The notes beneath the pieces were generated by a model, which did not search any database, was not told where the DNA came from, and saw only the letters and a program-made list of their open reading frames with translations. This document shows, piece by piece, positions 61,031 to 64,000 of a DNA stretch of 64,000 bases (position 1 is its first letter; every line of letters starts with the position of its first letter). Origin of the DNA: an uncultured Oscillospiraceae bacterium (GTDB lineage Bacteria > Bacillota > Clostridia > Oscillospirales > Oscillospiraceae); contig CATKZW010000005.1 in assembly GCA_949841465.1 (NCBI GenBank), positions 42,972 to 106,971 of the forward strand. Direction: 5' to 3'. Both the position numbers and the translations under genes were made by a program.

Positions 61031-61833
61031 GTGAAAACAAGATCTATAGCAGTTGCGCTTTCCCTTGTGCTTATGCTGGGAATGGTGGCTTGTGGAGGAC
61101 AACAAGCCCAGCAGGAGCCAGATCAAGGGCAAGTCCAACAGAGCGAACCCAACAGCACAACGCCTCCAGTTGAATCCATGGAGGCAAAAAATGAGACCGA
61201 CACCGCTATACCTTTAGCGGAATTGGAGGTCGTAACGCCAGAAGAAACGGACGGGGCCAACACAGTTGAAGGTGCTGAGAGTGTCGAGGTTGAACTGTTC
61301 ACTGAGGTCAACGGACAGTCTATGCGACAGGCACAGTCAATATCAGGGCGAGTTATACGGCAGACAGTGACAAGCTGGGGAGTTTAGCTGTTGGTGAAAG
61401 TGTAACCCGCACTGGTACAAGTATAGCAGGCACCGAGGCAGAGGGATGGAGCCGAGTACAACTATCAGACGGTTCAACGGCTTACATTAGCAACAGCTAT
61501 CTCAGCACCACGAAGCCAGTAGTACAGCAACAGACAAGCAAGCCCAGCGGTGGCCAACAGCAGCAACAGCAAACACCTCAAGGTGGAGGTACCACTCAAA
61601 CCCAAACACCACCACAGCAAAGTAAAGATGGTTGGAACCAAGCATTTTATGATACATTAACACCAGAGCAAAAAACAATTTACGAGAGTATGACAAGTGC
61701 TAGTGAGCGCAACATGATGAAACAAAGCATTCCAATTTATGGGCAAAAGAAAATGGAGGAGTACTTTGACAAACAAACCAAACTTCTTGCAGAAATATGG
61801 AGGCTGAACCCTCCAAAGAAGAAGCAGAGATAA
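61031..61833 (+). pseudogene. SH3b-domain lipoprotein, frameshifted
   Basis: GTG start at 61031, eight bases after GGAGG. Signal peptide with lipobox (LMLGMVAC), then an acidic Gln/Glu/Thr linker. The first frame stops at 61387. In the frame two bases further on, from about 61309, the SH3b domain continues: VYATGTVNIRASYTADSDKL, GWSRVQLSDGSTAYI, then a Gln-rich linker and a C-terminal helix domain (DTLTPEQKTIYESMTSASER) to TAA 61831. One missing base near 61309-61318 would explain it. No slippery heptamer was seen, so mutation or assembly error is more likely than programmed shifting. Confidence 0.75.
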
Positions 61834-61849
61834 TAAGCAGATGGAGCAA

Positions 61850-61885
61850 TAGGTCAGGTAAGAAATTGCCTGACCTACTTTTTTT
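61850..61885 (+). terminator. Intrinsic terminator of the lipoprotein gene
   Basis: Stem TAGGTCAGG/CCTGACCTA with an inner AA/TT pair and GAAA loop, then CT7. Confidence 0.85.
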
Positions 61886-62355
61886 GAGAAAGCGTAAAGT
61901 TTGACAAATGTAAGTTTGTCGGATTCTACTTCATAGAACATTTTTTGGAAAATTCTCAAAATTTCAATAAGATTTAGGCTTAAGTTTCAGAGTGGCTTTT
62001 TTCAGGATTTAGAGGGGTTGAGAAGGTGAAAATGGGTGGTTTTCCAGAAAAGGAAGGCAGAGGAAAGGAAAGTGGATCAGAATGGGTTTTGACAGGATTT
62101 AGGCTAGTTAAGATTGTGTTTCAAATGTTGCAAATTAGAATTATGACAAATGAAGGAAGCACACAAAAGCTAAAATGTTTACCAGAATGGAGCAGTTTGC
62201 AAATACAACCTGTTTGACCTCTGCAAACTCACTAATTTCCGGGGTTCAGCTCCGTACAGTATCACGTCTTGCACGTCAATGAACCCAGCGTTAAGATGAT
62301 TTTGTTGAAAGGGAAAAAACTTTCAGAAAATCAAAATTGAAGGAGATTGACTATT
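61886..62355. other. AT-rich intergenic stretch
   Basis: About 470 bases. The only frame of note is a 61-63 codon plus-strand frame at 62026-62217 with a weak ribosome site and no recognisable features. No repeat, promoter pair or attachment site could be assigned. Confidence 0.5.
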
Positions 62356-62650
62356 ATGTGTAAGGCTACCGTGATTTTTGAGGAAAAGCTGGGTAAGCGG
62401 CGTGAGGGCTGGGCGGTTTATCTGAATCAGAGTCGAGACTTCACCTGGTACTCCGACAAGCAGATCAAGGCCAAGATTGCCAGTGGGGAGCGGATCAACG
62501 GTGTGACCGTGACCGAGGGCCGGGGAGGTTGTAATGGACGAGGCTTTCACCACTGGCCTGTTGAGCAAGACCGGGCTTGCGACCTTCACGCCTATCAAGA
62601 TCGTGTTCAGGAACAGCGGGTCAATGTTGGTCTTGAAATTCCGGCTGTAA
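62356..62650 (+). pseudogene. Small accessory gene, probably frameshifted
   Basis: ATG 62356 is preceded by AAGGAG. The first frame gives MCKATVIFEEKLGKRREGWA then YSDKQIKAKIASGERINGVT, a plausible soluble protein, but after about 62520 that frame turns into sequence antisense to the neighbouring gene. In the next frame GEVVMDEAFTTGLLSKTGLA continues to TAA 62648. One extra base around 62510-62530 would join both into a protein of about 98 residues. Alternatively the second part is a separate 38-codon gene with GGAGG before ATG 62534. Family not recognised. Confidence 0.4.
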
Positions 62651-62694
62651 CACAAATTTTTCGCAGCGATCGAGATCCGGAAGATCTCATTGTG

Positions 62695-62874
62695 TTACCA
62701 GCGGCGGAAATCCAGCACCATTTCCGCCAGACGGCCAATCACCCGGAACACGGTGGACACCAGGGCAACGCCGATCAGCACAGTGAGCAGATACGGGATC
62801 AGCTCCGCCAGGGTTTCGGGCGGGACAGCATCCACGCCGATCACGCCGAAGAATTCGGCTACGACCTCAGCCAT
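62695..62874 (-). CDS. Small membrane protein, phage-like
   Basis: 59 residues from an ATG six bases after AGGAGG; overlaps the end of the upstream gene by 16 bases. Sequence MAEVVAEFFGVIGVDAVPPE, one membrane helix (LIPYLLTVLIGVALVSTVF), then VIGRLAEMVLDFRRW with a basic-aromatic end. Short proteins with this plan occur beside morphogenesis genes of filamentous-phage-like elements in Clostridia; this is by pattern, not by search. Confidence 0.6.
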   Translation of the reverse strand: MAEVVAEFFGVIGVDAVPPETLAELIPYLLTVLIGVALVSTVFRVIGRLAEMVLDFRRW

Positions 62875-63587
62875 TGCAATCCTCCTCTCAAAATCTTGTA
62901 GCAGGCAGACAGAAACCGGGAGAGAAGCAGGAGCAGAAGCAAGCCCTCGGAAACACTGTAATCCTCAAAGGGCGTAGTAAGCAGGGGCTTGTCGTCCGCT
63001 GAAAGCTGGATTTCCGCCACCTGATCCGAGATCTGAATCAGCTCATTTTTTACGCCCTTAACCGCATCGAGCAGGACTAAGGTGGCGGGGTCGAGCTCTA
63101 CCGCCTGCACGTCGCCGGGGTCGGCAGGGGGCTCTTCCATCGGCTGCTCCTCGCCGGGAAGCTCCTCGGCGGGGGCTTGTCCGGCAGACTGGATGATATC
63201 TAACAGATCGTCCAGAGTGATAGCGGGTGAAGCGGATTCTTGGACAGGCTCGGGCGTGACTTCCGGGACGGGTTCCAGCGTAGGTTCGGGGAGCAGTTCC
63301 AGCACAGGTACATCCGGCGTCGGTTCCGGCTCTAAAACAGGCGCGGTAGGTTCCGCATATTCTGGAAACAGCTCGGGATAAAGCCATGGGAACAATTCTG
63401 GCGGGTAAGTTTCGGCAATATATTCATCAATCATCAAAAAACAGCCCCCTATAAACCAGCCGAGAATAGAAGCCACAGCGGAAAAGATGAACACCTCAAA
63501 CATGTTGAAGGTAACGCCATAGATCGTGATCTCATAAGTAAACAGCCGCATAATGAAATTGAACAGAGCGCCCATATCGCTGGCCAT
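62859..63587 (-). CDS. Membrane protein with proline/glutamate-rich spacer (possible filamentous-phage minor coat protein)
   Basis: 242 residues from ATG 63587, seven bases after AGGAGG. N-terminal membrane segments (LFTYEITIYGVTFNMFEVFI, VASILGWFIGGCFLMI), then about 110 residues of Pro/Glu/Val repeats (EPEPTPDVPVLELLPEPTLE), a short helix, and a C-terminal hydrophobic helix (SEGLLLLLLLSRFLSACYKI) with a basic end. Two membrane anchors joined by a flexible spacer recall virion-tip or assembly proteins of inovirus-like elements. Conjugation-element membrane proteins are an alternative. Confidence 0.55.
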   Translation of the reverse strand: MASDMGALFNFIMRLFTYEITIYGVTFNMFEVFIFSAVASILGWFIGGCFLMIDEYIAETYPPELFPWLYPELFPEYAEPTAPVLEPEPTPDVPVLELLPEPTLEPVPEVTPEPVQESASPAITLDDLLDIIQSAGQAPAEELPGEEQPMEEPPADPGDVQAVELDPATLVLLDAVKGVKNELIQISDQVAEIQLSADDKPLLTTPFEDYSVSEGLLLLLLLSRFLSACYKILRGGLQWLRS

Positions 63588-63591
63588 ATAA

Positions 63592-63990
63592 CTACCTCCT
63601 GATCGCTTTGATAATGCCAATAAACACCACGGCCACAACGCCGAAGGTAAGCAAAAGCGTTATCTCGCTGGGAATGAAGGGGAATACCACGCTCAGGAAA
63701 TCAAGAAAACCACTGAAAAGCTGGGGAACCTTGTTAAAGCGCTCAACGTATGTATAGCTTTGTTGTGCGATGGTCGTTTTTATTCCGTACTCCCGCTCAA
63801 GCGTCGGAAGGCACTTGTTAAACAAGAAGTCCTCGTGCTTCGGGTATTCCGCGCTCGTCTCGTCGTCGAACAATATCCGGCAATATACCGCGCCGTCGCA
63901 CCGCCCGCCACTTTCGATATGTGTTATAAGGGCCGCAAGGGAGTCTTTCCCGCCAGAGATAGAGGCGAGTATTTTCGGCTCCTCGTTCAT
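63592..63990 (-). CDS. Chimeric ORF: PAPS-reductase-like N-terminus joined to a small membrane protein
   Basis: 132 residues. Residues 1-85 resemble phage-borne PAPS reductase/ATP-pyrophosphatase-type proteins, with the PP-loop SISGGKDSLAALITHIESGG at 10-29, but the catalytic and C-terminal parts are absent. From residue about 88 the sequence becomes a membrane protein (LFSGFLDFLSVVFPFIPSEI, LLLTFGVVAVVFIGIIKAIR), which fits the small proteins that precede the next gene in such cassettes. No internal start with a ribosome site was found. The join looks like a deletion that fused two genes. The start lies ten bases from the window edge. Confidence 0.5.
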   Translation of the reverse strand: MNEEPKILASISGGKDSLAALITHIESGGRCDGAVYCRILFDDETSAEYPKHEDFLFNKCLPTLEREYGIKTTIAQQSYTYVERFNKVPQLFSGFLDFLSVVFPFIPSEITLLLTFGVVAVVFIGIIKAIRR

Positions 63991-64000
63991 GCGCTCGCCT

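Noticed and set aside
61290..61330. Programmed ribosomal frameshift in the SH3b lipoprotein
   Set aside because: No X-XXY-YYZ slippery heptamer and no downstream pseudoknot at the change point; mutation or sequence error is simpler.
62026..62217. 63-codon plus-strand frame
   Set aside because: Weak ribosome site, no recognisable domain; cannot be separated from chance.
62323..62655. 110-codon minus-strand frame opposite the small accessory gene
   Set aside because: Antisense to a better supported plus-strand reading and without a ribosome site.
1..64000. CRISPR arrays, tRNA and rRNA genes
   Set aside because: No regularly spaced direct repeats and no cloverleaf or rRNA-like stretches were seen by eye; a tRNAscan or CRISPR search was not possible.

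Overview
The window is a GC-rich stretch of chromosome from a flagellated, anaerobic Gram-positive bacterium of the class Clostridia. It is most like the Oscillospiraceae (Flavonifractor, Oscillibacter, Intestinimonas relatives). This rests on gene families and order: a flgB-to-fliK operon of Firmicutes type, an Rnf complex in the order C-D-G-E-A-B, a sodium-type V-ATPase, a rubrerythrin, a NusG-II/Gx-transporter pair after rnf, and GC-rich dispersed repeats between genes. No rRNA, tRNA or CRISPR array was seen.

Layout. 1-8.4 kb: flagellar basal-body and export operon on the minus strand (flgB, flgC, fliE, fliF, fliG, fliH, fliI, fliJ, fliK cut by the window edge). 8.5-13.7 kb: a three-gene, translationally coupled signalling operon (REC/HD-GYP/GGDEF protein, HPt protein, hybrid histidine kinase), probably a c-di-GMP phosphorelay. 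13.9-17.6 kb: an MBL/beta-CASP hydrolase facing glmM and a left-handed beta-helix protein. 17.6-23.8 kb: small membrane proteins and the Rnf operon. 24-30 kb: Rrf2 regulator, DEAD-box helicase, YmdB-like phosphodiesterase and an SbcD/SbcC-like (YhaO/YhaN-like) pair. 30-37 kb: HtrA protease, AI-2E family protein and ABC exporter with overlapping divergent promoters, rubrerythrin behind a Fur/PerR-like palindrome, ylmH and a small DUF896 protein. 37-50.4 kb, minus strand: a cold-shock gene with a terminator in its leader, tatD, a lipoprotein, metG, a membrane protein, signal peptidase, ftsH, hpt, tilS, dnaB, rplI and gdpP. 50.6-59.5 kb: a complete nine-gene V-type ATPase operon. 59.6-64 kb: lower-GC accessory DNA with a truncated resolvase, two frameshifted genes, and small membrane-protein genes that resemble filamentous-phage (inovirus-like) cassettes, ending in a chimeric ORF.

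How the parts fit. The Rnf complex couples ferredoxin oxidation and NAD reduction to ion pumping. The V-ATPase membrane rotor keeps every sodium ligand known from the Enterococcus hirae rotor, so a sodium circuit is plausible. The signalling operon lies directly upstream of the flagellar operon in the same orientation and carries both c-di-GMP synthesis and degradation domains, which suggests motility control.

The most unusual signals are a GC-rich dispersed repeat found in several intergenic gaps and once in frame inside ylmH, a possible second insertion inside metG, structured or terminator-bearing leaders before cspA-type, rnfC and flgB genes, and the decaying element at the right end. All functional calls are from reading the sequence; no database search was run.
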